Shown here: positions 1 through 11,342 of the stretch, piece by piece
How positions within the stretch are numbered: the first letter of the stretch is position 1
How the letters are laid out: each line of letters opens with the position of its first letter
Assembly: GCF_000715075.1 (NCBI RefSeq)
Contig: NC_134085.1
Location: 139,337,560-139,401,559, forward strand
Reading direction: 5' to 3'
Length of the DNA stretch: 64,000 bases
DNA from: Nicotiana tabacum
Taxonomy: Eukaryota; Streptophyta; Magnoliopsida; Solanales; Solanaceae
The notes under the pieces: model-generated
What the model saw: only the letters and a program-made list of their open reading frames with translations
Told to the model about the DNA's origin: nothing
Databases searched by the model: none
Translations under genes and position numbers: made by a program

Positions 1-246
1 GCTTACACCACCAAAAAAAAAAAAAAAAAAATATTAGTCATCTCTTGTTTCAAGCAAAACATGTTCGTTAAATAAACAGCCTAGTTTTTATAATTAAATT
101 CAAATTAAATAAAAACTAATATTCCAATATCAAGTCTTTTAGTATTAGTACTATACTAATATATACAAGCCTTCACACTCTTTAACTTTTGCCTTAATTT
201 CGAGAGTCCCACTTCACATATATTATAAACTAATGAGATCTAGTAC
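1..246 (-). other. Putative intron of the 2S albumin gene (runs off window)
   Basis: AT-rich stretch directly after the albumin exon on the minus strand. It opens with GTACTA (donor at 246-245) and carries an oligo-A run at 13-30. Reading through the donor instead gives only seven more codons (VLDLISL) before a TAA. No acceptor or second exon is visible before the window edge, so an intron is preferred, but truncation of the gene by a repeat is possible. Confidence 0.5.
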
Positions 247-381
247 CTGCTCTTGGCACCTCTGAGAGCCCTGATTGTCGATGTCATCTTCCATCACGGT
301 AGTAGTGACAGTGAACCTGTTGGCACTTGCAACGGCTACCAAGCACAGGAGGAGAGCTGCAACAACGGACAGTTTCGCCAT
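247..381 (-). CDS. 2S seed storage albumin, first exon (partial)
   Basis: The ATG at 381-379 opens a 45-codon exon starting MAKLSVVAALLLCLVAVASA, a clear ER signal peptide with cleavage expected after ASA. It continues with a Thr-rich NRFTVTTTV, an acidic propeptide stretch (EDDIDNQ) and SQRCQEQ. The Cys in QRCQEQ matches the first cysteine of the 2S albumin small subunit. 2S albumins are small disulfide-bonded storage proteins processed in seed protein-storage vacuoles. Only the signal peptide, propeptide and start of the small chain are here; the eight-cysteine core lies beyond the window. Most 2S albumin genes lack introns, so the clean CAG|GTACTA donor is unusual and could mark an intron-bearing lineage or a truncated copy. 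A longer minus-strand reading at 336-635 overlaps in another frame and has no domain support. Confidence 0.75.
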
Positions 382-476
382 GGCAGTAGTGAGATATCGA
401 TCGATGTGTTTAACTTTTTTTGTGATAGAGAATGTGAATTGCTAGTGCTTGTGACGGTGAAGTACTCGGTTGTAGG

Positions 477-620
477 GGTATTTATAGCGCAGTAGATGGT
501 TTGCATGGAAAGTACGTGTTGAATGTCACTGCTAAGGCAGATAGATGCATTTTGCATGAGAGGAAGACGTGGGCAGCACCAACCATACGCTTCGCCACGT
601 TTATAATTACATGCAAATGC
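477..620 (-). promoter_or_regulatory. Seed-type promoter of the 2S albumin gene: TATA box and RY elements
   Basis: On the minus strand a canonical CTATAAATA lies at about 486-478, roughly 100 bp before the ATG. Four RY-type (CATGCA/ATGCAT) elements lie upstream at 502-507, 545-550, 553-558 and 610-615. Two form the close pair CATGCAAAATGCAT, and ACGT cores occur at about 567-570 and 597-600. RY elements bound by B3 factors of the ABI3/FUS3 class, together with ACGT boxes, are the established signature of seed-storage-protein promoters. This supports both the identity and embryo expression. Confidence 0.75.
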
Positions 621-1151
621 TACCGGAAAGAGCACTTTGTTTGAATACAGAAAGCAAATTAATGCTCATTCTGATTCTTTTGCAGTCTGTGTAGCCATCT
701 TTGGCTTTGGCTTCTTCTGTGAGGAGACAGTGACTAGACTTGGTTTATTAAAGATCACCCATCAGTAAGTAATTGTCACATGTAGGATAGTATGCAAAAA
801 TTATACTGCTAATGATATTCTATTTCAAATGGCCAAATTAGATGATTTATAATTGATCTCTATCCCAATATCATTATTAGATCTCATCCCTTATTAAATC
901 AAATGACGAGATTCTTTATCTAAAAAGGGGGGAAATAATCAAAAAATAATCAAATTTGTCCATGTACTATTCAAAATTGAGTAACTTTTGTTTGTTCTTG
1001 TACTCCTACTAGCTATTTAAAGTTGAGCAACTTTAACTTCATCTCCATTAAAAGAAATCTCAAAGAATTTAGACACATGGATCCACTCATTTTACGCCAG
1101 AGCTCCCTTAATGACAAGGGCAAATACGTCATGATTCGCTAACAACGAGGA
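621..1151. other. Intergenic region between albumin promoter and MULE
   Basis: AT-rich sequence without a convincing ORF. I see no repeat boundary. It is the distal upstream region of the albumin gene, cut at 1152 by the MULE insertion. Confidence 0.6.
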
Positions 1152-1160
1152 TATGAATTA
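1152..1160. repeat. MULE target-site duplication, left copy
   Basis: TATGAATTA, identical to 11961-11969. A 9-bp duplication is the length made by Mutator-superfamily transposases. Confidence 0.9.
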
Positions 1161-1187
1161 GGGAGAACGGCACAAATAGCCACTAAA
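1161..1187 (+). repeat. MULE left terminal inverted repeat (imperfect)
   Basis: Starts GGGAGAACGGCACAAATAGC and reaches GCCACTAAA at 1187. It pairs with the reverse complement of the right end, with TAGCCACTAAA exactly shared and the outermost bases only partly matching. Degenerate terminal repeats are common in MULEs. Confidence 0.7.
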
Positions 1188-1453
1188 AGCAGTGGCTTTT
1201 ATTTTAAAGCCACTGTTTTCAATATATTTAGACTTTAGCCACTCCTTTAAAAAATTTATACCTAACTGGACGAAAATACCCTTTTGGTATAACTTATACC
1301 TACGCTATCAACACAAGCAGCAGTTACACAAAGAGAAGAATCGAGTAGCAGCAGCAGTTACCACAACGGCGATCAACTGAGGACGAATCACCATTTCTCT
1401 TCCCGATTTCAAAAATTCAGCATTCTAATCCAAAAAAACGTCATAGATAAACA

Positions 1454-2534
1454 GTAAGTTGTAATTTCATGTGTTTCTATCGATTTTTATTTCGCTATAA
1501 TTATACCTTTTTAGATCTGTATTGATTTGATTATATATTAGATAAGAATTTGATTTTTTTTTGAATTTCTGGATTGATAAATTTATAGACATTGCCTCCT
1601 ATGATAATTCTGTATTCCGGACATAGTGTCTTCATTTTGGAAATTGAATTCAAAAAAATAAGAACACTATGTCCTTAACTTTGATTCTACTGGCCTCATT
1701 TTACAAATTGAATAAAAAAACTTAAGGACAAAATGTCCCTCACTTTGTTGCTGTTATTCTGTATACAAAGTCCTGTAGCTTGAGTTTCAAATTGTATATT
1801 TTAATTTCTGGTTCAAATGTTAAGGACTAACAGTCCTTAACTTTTAAATACATGTTTAAATGTTAAGGACTAGCAGTCCTTAACTTTTAATTCCATGTTT
1901 AAATGTGAAAGGACAGGCAGTCCTTAGCTTTTAATTTCTGGTTCAAAAGTTAAGGACTGACAGTCCTTCACTTTTAATTCCATGTTTAAATGTTAAGGAC
2001 TGACAGTCCTTAACTTTAATTACATGTTTAAATGTTAAAGGACAGGCAGTCCTTAGCTTTTAATTTCTGGTTCAAAAGTTAAGGAATGACAGTCCTTAAC
2101 TTTTAATTCCATGTTTAAATGTTAAGGACTGGCAGTCCTTAACTTTTAATTCCATATTTAAATGTTAAGGACTGGCAGTCCTTAACTTTAATTACATGTT
2201 TAAATGTTAAAGGACAGGCAGTCCTTAACTTTTAATTTCTGGTCCAAAAGTTAAGGACTGACAGTCCTTAACTTTTAATCCATGTTTAAAACTTAAGGAC
2301 TGGCAGTCCTTAACTTTAATTATATGTTTAAATGTTAAAGTACAGGCAGTCATTAGCTTTTAATTTCTGGTTCAAAAGTTAAGTACTGGAAGTCCTTAAC
2401 TTTTAATTCCATGTTTAAATGTTAAGGACATGCAGTCCTTATCTTGGTCTTGCACTTACAGTACACCTGTTCTTAATTCTACAAAGATTGCTTTATATCG
2501 TATGTCCTTTGTTTCCCATTCTCTTGACTTGTAG
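1454..2534 (+). other. Probable 5' UTR intron of the MULE transposase, holding palindrome array 1
   Basis: A donor-like ACA|GTAAGTT sits at 1451-1460 and an acceptor-like CTTGTAG at 2528-2534, two bases before the first ATG of the transposase reading frame. If spliced, the whole first array is removed from the mRNA. This is inferred from splice consensus only. Confidence 0.45.
1803..2445. repeat. Palindrome array 1 (MULE)
   Basis: About 15 units of 40-45 bp. Each holds the hyphenated palindrome TTAAGGAC-N5-GTCCTTAA with N5 mostly TGACA, TGGCA or AGGCA. Linkers resemble CTTTTAATTCCATGTTTAAA. Looser copies begin near 1617. It lies in the likely 5' UTR intron of the transposase. Confidence 0.9.
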
Positions 2535-2535
2535 G

Positions 2536-5232
2536 ATGGAAAAAATATGCATAATAGTTGCTTTTAATGGTAGATGGACTGAAGACTATAAATATTTTGA
2601 TCATCAAACAAAGCTTTTCCTAGCACCTGAGTCAATTCAGTTAGAAGATTTCGTTAAACAGATTTTTGAGCTTATTGAATTGGATAGAGAAAAGTTTAAA
2701 ATAGTGATATGGTTTGATATAAACCTTGGAACAAGCAAAGAATGCTTGTATCCAAAGATTTAGATCTTCACACATGTATAGAGTTGCTAAAAACTCATTC
2801 ATTCTTCAAGAGCTGTCGTTTCATAGTTGATATTTCGGAAAGAGTTTTTGCATCAACAAGTAATGAACATGCCAACACAAAAACTCAACATGACAATCAA
2901 GAGCTATGCCAACAGATAGTTGAAGTAGATATGGTTGAAGCTCAACCATTAAATGAAGAGGTGCATCAAACATTTGATTCTATTCAAGTAGAAGGACAAA
3001 GCATTATAGAGATTGACAACGAACAAGCTTTGGGTATTCAAGTCTTAGAGAGTGCACCGGTAATCGAAGTAGTTGCTGACAAAACCTGTACTCAAATAAC
3101 TAGACGAAGATCAAATTTGAAACAAAAAGAATCCCCAACTACGATATTAAGAGAAAATGCTTCTTTGGAGAAAATAAAAGTCGGATCAGTATTTGACAAG
3201 AAGAAGAGTATAATTAACTGTTTTTCCAATATAGCAATCAAAGGACATTTTGAATTCAAAGTTGTTAGATCAAGCTCAACAAGATATTCGTTGACATGCA
3301 ATGATGATAGGTGTCGTTGGTGTGTGCGTGCTTTCAGAATTAAAGACTCAACATTATTCAAGATAGTAAAGCTTGAGAAAAATCATGACTGCTCTGTTAA
3401 CACTAGGAAAGCAGATCAAAGGCATGCTACTTCAAAGTTGATTAGTGGTTACATTATCAATAATCTTCGGGACCTAAGATTTGAAGTTACACCAGCTTTT
3501 GTCATGGCAGAGATGCAAAAATTGCATGGACTAGACATTGGATATCACAAGGCGTGGCGTGCTATTCAACATGCTTCCGCTTTAATAAGAGGAAGTCCCG
3601 AAGAAAATTATGAATTATTGTGTTCATACTTGTATATGATGACAAGTAAGAACCCGGGAACTTATACTAACATAAAGATAGACGACAACAACAGGTAAAC
3701 AATTTAGGACATGCTGTCTTTAGCCTTGTTAACTTTTGAGTTGTAACCAGAAGTTGAGGACTGCCTATCCTTAAGTTTTGAACTTGTAATTAAAAGTTAA
3801 GGACTTCCAGTCCTTAAGTTTTGAACTTTGAAATAAAAGTTAAGGACAACATGTCCTTAACTTTATAACTTGTAAATGTAAGTTAAGGACTGACTGTCCT
3901 AAACTTCGGGTATTTTAACCTTGTTTTATATTGTATTTTCAGGTTTCTTTATATGTTTTACGCATATGGATCATCGATAGCTGGTTGGAATCATTGTAGA
4001 CCAGTGATTGCTGTTGATGCAACTTTTTTGAAGTCAAAATATCGTGGTGTTTTAATGATTTCAGTTTCAAAAGATGCAAATAACCAAATTTTCCCATTAG
4101 CCTTTGGAATAGCAGAATCTGAAAACAACAATTCCTATGAGTGGTACTTTAGTCATCTTCGCAATGCAATTGGGAGCCGTGAGAATTTGATTTTTTTATC
4201 AGACAGGCATCAAGCTATTGCAAATGGCATTGTAAAGGTATATCCTGAAAGCCATCATGGGATTTGCATCTATCATTTGGAGCAGAACCTAAAGCGAAGA
4301 AAGGTGAAAAGTGAGGTCATAAAACTTTTCCAAAGTGCTGCAAGAGTATACAGGCGTAAAGAATTTGACATATACATGTCAGATATTGCAAATGTAGATA
4401 AGAAAACTTATGACTACTTGATGGAAGAACCACCGGAAAGATGGGCACGTTCTTGTAGTCCACGACGAAGATATGACATACTCACAATAAACATAGTTGA
4501 GTCGATGAATTCAGTGCTATTAGAAGCAAGGGAGCTGCCTATACTAAGAATGATGGATTTCATTCAAGTGAAGCTACAAGATTGGTTTTATGAAAGAAGA
4601 AATAAAGCAGAAGGAACATTTTATGATGTTTCTTGTTGGGTAGAGGAGGAATTGAAGAAAAGAATAGATTTAGCATTTACTTTGAACGTAAGTATTATGT
4701 TTTATGTTTATATTATGATTTTAACATTTTTTAACATAATGTACTCACTTATAATTTTTCAACATTGAAGGTCTTCCCCGTTGATTCATGGCGTTCTAGA
4801 GTTGAAGAAGAAGGAATAACTTTCTTGGTGGACTTAAACAAAAGAACATGTGATTGTTTTCAATTTCAACTTGATGAATTACCATGCATACATGCAATTG
4901 CAGCTATCGAGAAGAGAAACATCAAGAAGTCCGACTTTTGTTCGCACTGGTACTTAAAGGAATCTTGGCTGAAAACATATGAAAGACAAATACATCCTGT
5001 AGGACATACTGATTCTTGGATTGTACCAGAGAGTGTTAAATCACAAATTGTTAAACCTCCAGATTTCAAAGTGCCACCAGGTAGAAGGCAAAAGAAAAGG
5101 CATATTCCTGCTACCGAGCCATCAAAAATAACATTCAAATGTGGTCGTTGCAGAAGAATTGGTCATAATAGAACAACTTGTATATATTCTTTGGCACTCC
5201 ATCCATTTTCAAGAAAGCATAGAGAAGAGTAG
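2536..5232 (+). pseudogene. MURA-like MULE transposase, frameshifted near its N-terminus
   Basis: Cut-and-paste transposase expected to act on the MULE termini. Coding segments are 2536-about 2741 (start MEKICIIVAF), then after a frame change 2742-3694, 3943-4687 and 4771-5232. The last three join in frame across GT-AG introns (AACAG|GTAAAC...TTTCAG; TTGAAC|GTAAGT...TTGAAG). The MULE catalytic domain shows VIAVDATF and FLSDRHQA (the two Asp) and NIVESMNS (likely Glu region). A SWIM zinc finger follows (CDCFQFQLDELPCIHA, about 4849-4896) and a C-terminal CCHC knuckle (CGRCRRIGHNRTTC). The first segment terminates at TAG 2761-2763 while the second frame is open from 2742, so a one-base shift separates them unless translation starts at 2742. 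From 2742 the protein would be 719 residues. Palindrome array 2 lies in the first intron. Confidence 0.85.
3703..3905. repeat. Palindrome array 2 (transposase intron)
   Basis: Five degenerate units of the GGAC-N5-GTCC palindrome (one imperfect arm in several), contained wholly inside the intron 3695-3942. Confidence 0.85.
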
Positions 5233-5419
5233 AAATATACACTTATGTTTATCGACTCTTTTAAGTTTTTGCTATAGATTGTATTCATTATTATTCTAAT
5301 TTAAGCGGATGCCTAGATTTTCAATATTTATATCTTGTTACGTTCTTTTAATTTCTTTTGAGTTCAACAATTAAAAGTTATTAACAGGAGTCAGTAAGTT
5401 CAACTTACAATTTTGAAAA

Positions 5420-6075
5420 CTTAAGGACTGTCTGTCCTTAACATTGAATTTCAAGTTCAAAAGTTAAGGACATGAGGTCCTTAAGTTATAGTCTCATGTT
5501 AAAAACTTAAGGACTGTCTATCCTTAACTTTGAATTTTAAGTTCAAACGTTAAGGACATGAGGTCCTTAAGTTATAGTCCCATGTTAAAAACATAAGGAC
5601 TGTCTGTCCTTAACTTTGAATTTCATGTTCAAAAGTTAAGGACATGAGGTCCTTAAGGTATAGTCCCATGTTAAAACCTTAAGGACTGTCTATCCTTAAC
5701 TTTGAATTTCAAGTTCAAAAGTTAAGGACATGAGGTCCTTAAGTTATAGTCGCATGTTAAAAACTTGAGGACGGTTTGTCATTAACTACAGGTGTCCTTA
5801 AGTTTGAAATACAAGTTCAAAAGTTAAGGACATGAGGTCCTTAAGTTATAGTCCCATGTTCAAAACTTAAGGACTGTCGGTCCTTAACTTTGAATTTTAA
5901 GTTCACAAGTTAAGGACATGAGGTCCTTAAGTTATAGTCCCATGTTAAAAACTAGAGGACTGTTTGTCATTAACTACAGGAGTCCTTAAGTTTAAAATAC
6001 AAGTTCAAAAGTTAAGGACATGAGGTCCTTAAGTTATAGTCCCATGTTCAAAACTTAAAGACTGTGGGTCCTTAA
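5420..6075. repeat. Palindrome array 3 (between the convergent MULE genes)
   Basis: About 15 units in which two forms tend to alternate: one with N5 = TGTCT or similar, followed by a linker like CTTTGAATTTCAAGTTCAAA, and one with N5 = ATGAG, followed by a linker like GTTATAGTCCCATGTTAAAA. The higher-order period is therefore about 85-90 bp. It begins 188 bp after the transposase stop. Confidence 0.9.
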
Positions 6076-6359
6076 CTTTGAATTTGAAGTTCACTTACAC
6101 ATAGTCATGAACAAATACTAACAAACTCAATGGACAAATCAACAGTTGAGAGAAACAACGAAACAAATAACAAAATGCCTTGACATAACTTTTGAAATTG
6201 TAATTTTGCATAGCTGTTACAAAAAATTACGCTATGCCAACAAAACAAAATATAAGTGCCTTTTCACAAATTTACAGAATATTTCAGAACTATCCTAAAC
6301 TGGCAGAATTCAGATGTCACCTTTACAGCAATTTTATACAAAATAACACCATAATTTCT
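6076..6359. other. Spacer between array 3 and the Ulp1 gene stop
   Basis: AT-rich, no coding support. It probably holds the 3' UTR and poly(A) region of the minus-strand Ulp1 gene. Confidence 0.5.
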
Positions 6360-7481
6360 TTACAACTCCTTTGGACAGAATGTTTCATTTTCACTCTCAT
6401 AATCATCACCAACATTTTCTGGTGGAGTATCATAACCAGAATTTCTTTTCCATTCACCATGTGCCCAAAGATTTGCAGCAAGTTCTTTTCGAAAGTCTTT
6501 TATGTCTTCGGGTTGGAATTGCTGCACGTCCTTTCCAATCATCAGCAACTCGGCAAATTTGATCAGGAATGCACCACAATCAGTCCTAAGAGAAATGTAA
6601 GATATGCAGTGAATTAAACAATAAATCTTAAGTACATATAAATAATATAACAAATAATAACATGTACGATCCAGTTTGGTGTGGTGATCTTTGCCACTGT
6701 ATATCAAATTTGTTGAAGACATTCCCAAAAGACTTGTGATTTTTGTCAAACTGTGAGAACTTTAGCAAATGGGGGATCATGTGTGCATACATTTGCATGT
6801 AGTTCGTTCCTGCTTCATATGGCTCACTGTATATGGAATCGTATACATCAATCTTTTTCTGATTCAAGTCCAATACTCCCAACAGAAAGTGTGTCACAGC
6901 TTTATCATCTTCTGAAGGAAGCCGACATGGAAAAAAGATTTTGTCAACCTCAGTCCATGCAATTCCACATCTACGGCTGTCCCCCCACACATATGGTGTC
7001 AGAAATAACTGATTATCACCAGCACACCAAAACTCATCACTAGCATCTTCACTGAAATCTTTATACACAAGTGCCATATAATTATCAAAAAGAACATCAG
7101 TAGTTGTGCATCGAAATGGGTGATCGCGAGGGTGGTAGCAATCCTTCTTTCTCAGATAATAGAGAGCAATGTCAATATACTTCATAAAAAGGCAAAAAAT
7201 AAAACAAATCAATAATAAATCAGTCATAAAATAATGAAAAAATGATAAATTAATAATAGAAAAAATAAATGCCTTGTGAATTATCTAAGCTTATCATCAA
7301 GAACAAATTTGCTATCTGAAAGCTCAAGGAAAAACATTTTGCTACTAATATTTTGATGATACAATTTGTATGGTTTTTTCCTCACACTATTATCATCAGC
7401 ATATAAATCAATTTGTCCCCTGAAAATTTTGAAAATGTCAAGTTAGAATTTAATCCTGAACTTAGCCTTTCTTGCTGAAAA

Positions 7482-7806
7482 ATTAATGACAGGCAGTTCT
7501 TAAATTTGAATTAGAAGTTCAAAAGCTAAGGACAATTGGTTCTTAACTTATAGATTCAAGTTTAAAACTTAAGGACTGATTGTCCTTAAGTTTGAATTCA
7601 AAATTCATAAGCTAAGGACATGCAGTCCTTAAGTTTGAGTATTAAATTCAAAAGCTAAGGACACTTGGTCCTTAACTTATAGATTAAAGTTTAGAACTTA
7701 AGGACTTTCTGTCCTTAACTTTGAATTCCAGGTTCAAATCTTAAGGACAAGAAGTCCTTAAGTTTTAAACTTGAATCTATAAGTTAAGGACAGTTAGTCC
7801 TAAAAT
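7482..7806. repeat. Palindrome array 4 (Ulp1-gene intron)
   Basis: About eight units of the GGAC-N5-GTCC palindrome inside the intron between exons 8 and 9 (7420-7860). Linkers resemble those of array 3 (TTTGAATTCAAAATTCA). Confidence 0.85.
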
Positions 7807-9474
7807 TAGTCTTACAATCACAGAAGTTAAGGATGTAGTGAAACACATTAAGAGACTTACTCTTTTTTGCGGCCTCTCCTTTTCTCCTTGCCCAACCACA
7901 CAATGAATTTCTTCACTAATTTTTCATCTTCTGTGGCATAATGAAAAATACACCTACGAGTATAGGTTGATTTTATCCAACCTGAACTCTTCGGAGTATT
8001 TTGATTGTCTGCCTTGGAACTTACTGATTTTCCTTCCTTATCAAAAGGAGATTTCAACTGCCAGCTTAAATTCTTGTTCCTTTTACCTTGACCAAGTTCT
8101 TCTTCAACATTTCCTTCACCCTCCATAGTCAAAGTTGCATCAATGTCCATTTGTGTACTTGGAGGAGTAAGAGTAAAAAGAGAAAATGACGGATCATCAT
8201 AACCAATACTGTCTCTCTTTCTTTTCCTTGTATATTGGTTAAGATCGTCATCATTGGTGTCCTCTTTGTTTTCCTCTGCTGGCGACACTATATATACATA
8301 TTCATATTAGTTTTCTGCAAAAGGTCAAATGAAGAGACAAAATTTCAATTGTACATATAATAATTAGGGCACAATCAGTACCTGTCTTCTCCGCAGTACC
8401 TTCTTGTGTTTTTTCAAGAGACAACTCAGCTAAGATATTGCGTGCAGCATTTTCTTTTTCTTGCAATTCCACATTTTCTTTATCTTGCAGTTGTTCACTA
8501 TGATCTTTAGATTCTTGTTGACAAGATTCTGTAAAACTATTTACAAGAGCTAACATGTTAATAATCTTTAATTAAAACAAACATATATAAAATTTAAAAA
8601 GTACTGCCTAACCATTTGCAGTATCCAAGATCATTCCAGATACATCATCATCATCACATGTTGCATCTATAGATTTAGAACCAATCTCACTTCTGCCTAT
8701 GTCTTGAGATTGTAGTCCAATTTTCTCTTGATACTGCACTCCAGCTTCTTTGCTTGCTGCTTCAAAAGATACTGTAACATTTGCAATTAATACCCATTCT
8801 AATAATTCACTAAAATAAAGATACAATATATAATGAAAATTTTATCTAACCTTGACTGGCACAAGTTTGAACTCCAAATTTTTCTTTGTATGACAGCGGT
8901 GTAGAGAGATCATACGTTCCTTCTAAGCATTTGCATACAATCTCGCTGACACTTGTCCCCAATGGACTTGTTAAATCCTCCTATGATTGCAATCCACAAA
9001 CTCTACAAATTTTCTCTGGCACTCCTTTCTCTTGTTGATTCTCCTGCTCTTGACAATCTCCTAAATCTTCAACTTCTGCATGCACATGCATAGTTTATAT
9101 GTATTAATCTATTGAATATACATTTCAACGAAAAAAAATCAAAATCTATATCTAACCTTTCCCAATATCAGTAACATTTTCAGTTTCATCATCTAGATGT
9201 GCATCTCTAAATTCTCTTTCATACTGACCCTCTGCATGCACATCCATATCATCACGTTCAACACCACCTGCATCTTGGTTGAATATGCCAGTAGGCTCAG
9301 TAGCACGACAATGATCATCAACTCCATATTTTCTAATTGGAACACTAGATTCTCTATCTGTGTTCATCTGATCAGCTTTCCCAAACATGTTCATCAAAGT
9401 ATCAAGCTTTGATCCTAGAGTTTTCTTTAAATCCTGAGAAAGCAACTAAGTTACAAAGAGAAGGACATGTTTAA

Positions 9475-9630
9475 AACTTAAGGACAGGCAGTCCTTAAGT
9501 TTGAACTCAAAGTTCAAAACTTAAGGACATGCAATCCTTAAGTTTGAACTCCAAGTTCAAAAGTTAAGGACAAGAAGCCCTTATCTTTCAATTCCAATTT
9601 CAAAATTTAAGGACACAAAATCCTAAATTT
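9475..9630. repeat. Palindrome array 5 (Ulp1-gene intron)
   Basis: Four units (N5 such as AGGCA, ATGCA, AAGAA), wholly inside the intron between exons 3 and 4 (9434-9647). Confidence 0.85.
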
Positions 9631-10986
9631 GGACTAACTGAAATTACCTTGATTTCATTCTCAATCTTTTTTTTCTGATACAACAATTTTCTGATTCACT
9701 CTGGTAACTTCTACTTGGAAATCCTTCTTAAAACTCTCTGATAATCTCTGAATCAAAAAACATAATATAAAAAAAAGGTGTTCGTAAGCAAGAAATAATC
9801 AAATAAAAAACTAATACTATTCAAAGGCAGAAACACATACTCTAACAATTTCCTTAAGTACGCCTTCGTCAAATTGTGTGGAAGAAGACCTTGAGCCTCG
9901 ATCTTGTGAAACTGGCTCCTCCACACAAAGAGGCTCTGTATCTTCTTCTTCCACAGGAATAAAGGGTGACACCTCAATCAACTTAAACACCTATTATATA
10001 AAAAAAACTAAACATAAGTATACATAACTAAAACAAATAAACAAAAAAAGAGATAGTAATTACATTAACTTACTTTTTCATTATGGAAATATTTTCTACA
10101 AAGAGCATCAAATTGTGGAGATTTCATTTCAGAATAACATAACATTCGAGGATAACTAGCTTCTTTGAAGTTCACAAATTGTTTCTCTTGGAAAATAGGA
10201 AGTACTTCCATAATCCAGACACAAAACGCAAAAGGAAAGCCAACTAAAGTGTAGCTATCAATATCTTTTTCTTTCTCTTTCTCCTTCTCAACATCATTCT
10301 CATTTGATTTCAAGAAACTCTTCAATGATTTTAGTAGCGTCTCATAAGCAAAAGAGCCCCAGTTGAAGGAAGCGCAAAGTGCATCATCGTCAACAATTTT
10401 CCTTATTTGCTCCGACACATTCCTATTTTTCCTCTTGCCCATCAAAACAGACTCAACAAAATAGAGTGTTGCCAACTTCAAAGTATCATCATCACTGCCA
10501 GCAAATGATGAAGTTGTACCATGTGGGCGGCTAGAAATAAAACTATACAAATCAGCCAACTCAATTTTATGCTTTCCAGGGAAATAGACTCTTAAAAGCC
10601 TATTCTCTTTCTCATTTAAACCTTTCATGTCAAGCAACGAATAAGACTTCAAACCAGTAATAATATGGAATGCATCACGAGTAAACTTAATATCGCGGTC
10701 AAATACCTTGAAGGTCATCGAATCAGGTTCATTATTAACAATTTCAAAAAGCAATACACAGTGCATAAGTTTACCCGAGAACTTCACACTTTATAATCTG
10801 AAGAAGTTGCCAAAAATACTTTCCCTCAATTTCTTCCATTGGCTATTCAACAGAAAGCTTTTAATTGTTTCCTTATATTGAAAATCTCCTTTCCAATATA
10901 CCAGAAAATTCCACCAATCGTCAAAATCAAACAAATGATCGCCTTCCATTATAACACTAGAAAAGAAGGAAAAACAAACAAAGATT

Positions 10987-11342
10987 AGGACTTAACTTAA
11001 AATTTCAAGTTTAAAAGTTAAGCAAAAACAATCCTTAACTTTAAATTTTAAGTGCAAACGTTAAAGAAATACAGTCCTTAACTTATACTTTCAACTTCCA
11101 AAGTTAAGGACACTTAGTCCTTAACTTCAAATTTCATGTGCAAAAGTTAAGGACAATAAGTCCTTAACTTTAAATTGTAAGTGCAAAGGTTAAGGAAACA
11201 CAGTCCTTAACTTATACTTTCAACATCCAAAGTTAAGGACACTTAGTCCTTAACTTCAAGTTTCATGTGCAAAAGTTAAGGACGTCCTTAACTTCAAGTT
11301 TCATGTGCAAAAGTTAAGGACAATCAGTCCTTAACTTTGAAT
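10987..11342. repeat. Palindrome array 6 (upstream of Ulp1 gene)
   Basis: About eight to nine units, with N5 such as ACTTA, AATAA and AATCA, immediately upstream of the first Ulp1 ATG (10949). One unit near 11276-11292 is collapsed to GGACGTCC without a spacer. Confidence 0.85.

Larger units (their letters stand above)
6360..10949 (-). pseudogene. DUF1985 / Ulp1 (C48) SUMO-protease-like gene carried by the MULE
   Basis: Eleven exons on the minus strand: 10949-10074, 9990-9841, 9747-9648, 9433-9157, 9075-8851, 8771-8613, 8528-8382, 8287-7861, 7419-about 7280, 7179-6668, 6585-6360. Most junctions are GT-AG and phase-consistent. The N-terminus (KFSGKLMHCVLL...IITGLKSYSL) is a DUF1985 domain. 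The middle is acidic and low complexity. The last two exons form a Ulp1/C48 protease domain with His (THFLLGVLDL), Asp (DVYDSIYS), Gln (SPHQTGS) and Cys (DCGAFLI), so the catalytic residues survive. Lesions: TAA at 10793-10791, one extra A in an A8 run at about 9662-9669 (exon 3 is 100 nt; 99 would keep frame), TAG at 8983-8981, and TAA at 7283-7281 where exon 9 also lacks a clear donor. Ulp1 proteases cleave SUMO-type modifiers; the substrate of MULE-borne versions is unknown. Confidence 0.85.

Noticed and set aside
253..495. Plus-strand 80-codon frame over the albumin exon
   Set aside because: It is the opposite strand of the signal-peptide exon and promoter and has no domain. The minus-strand reading explains the sequence.
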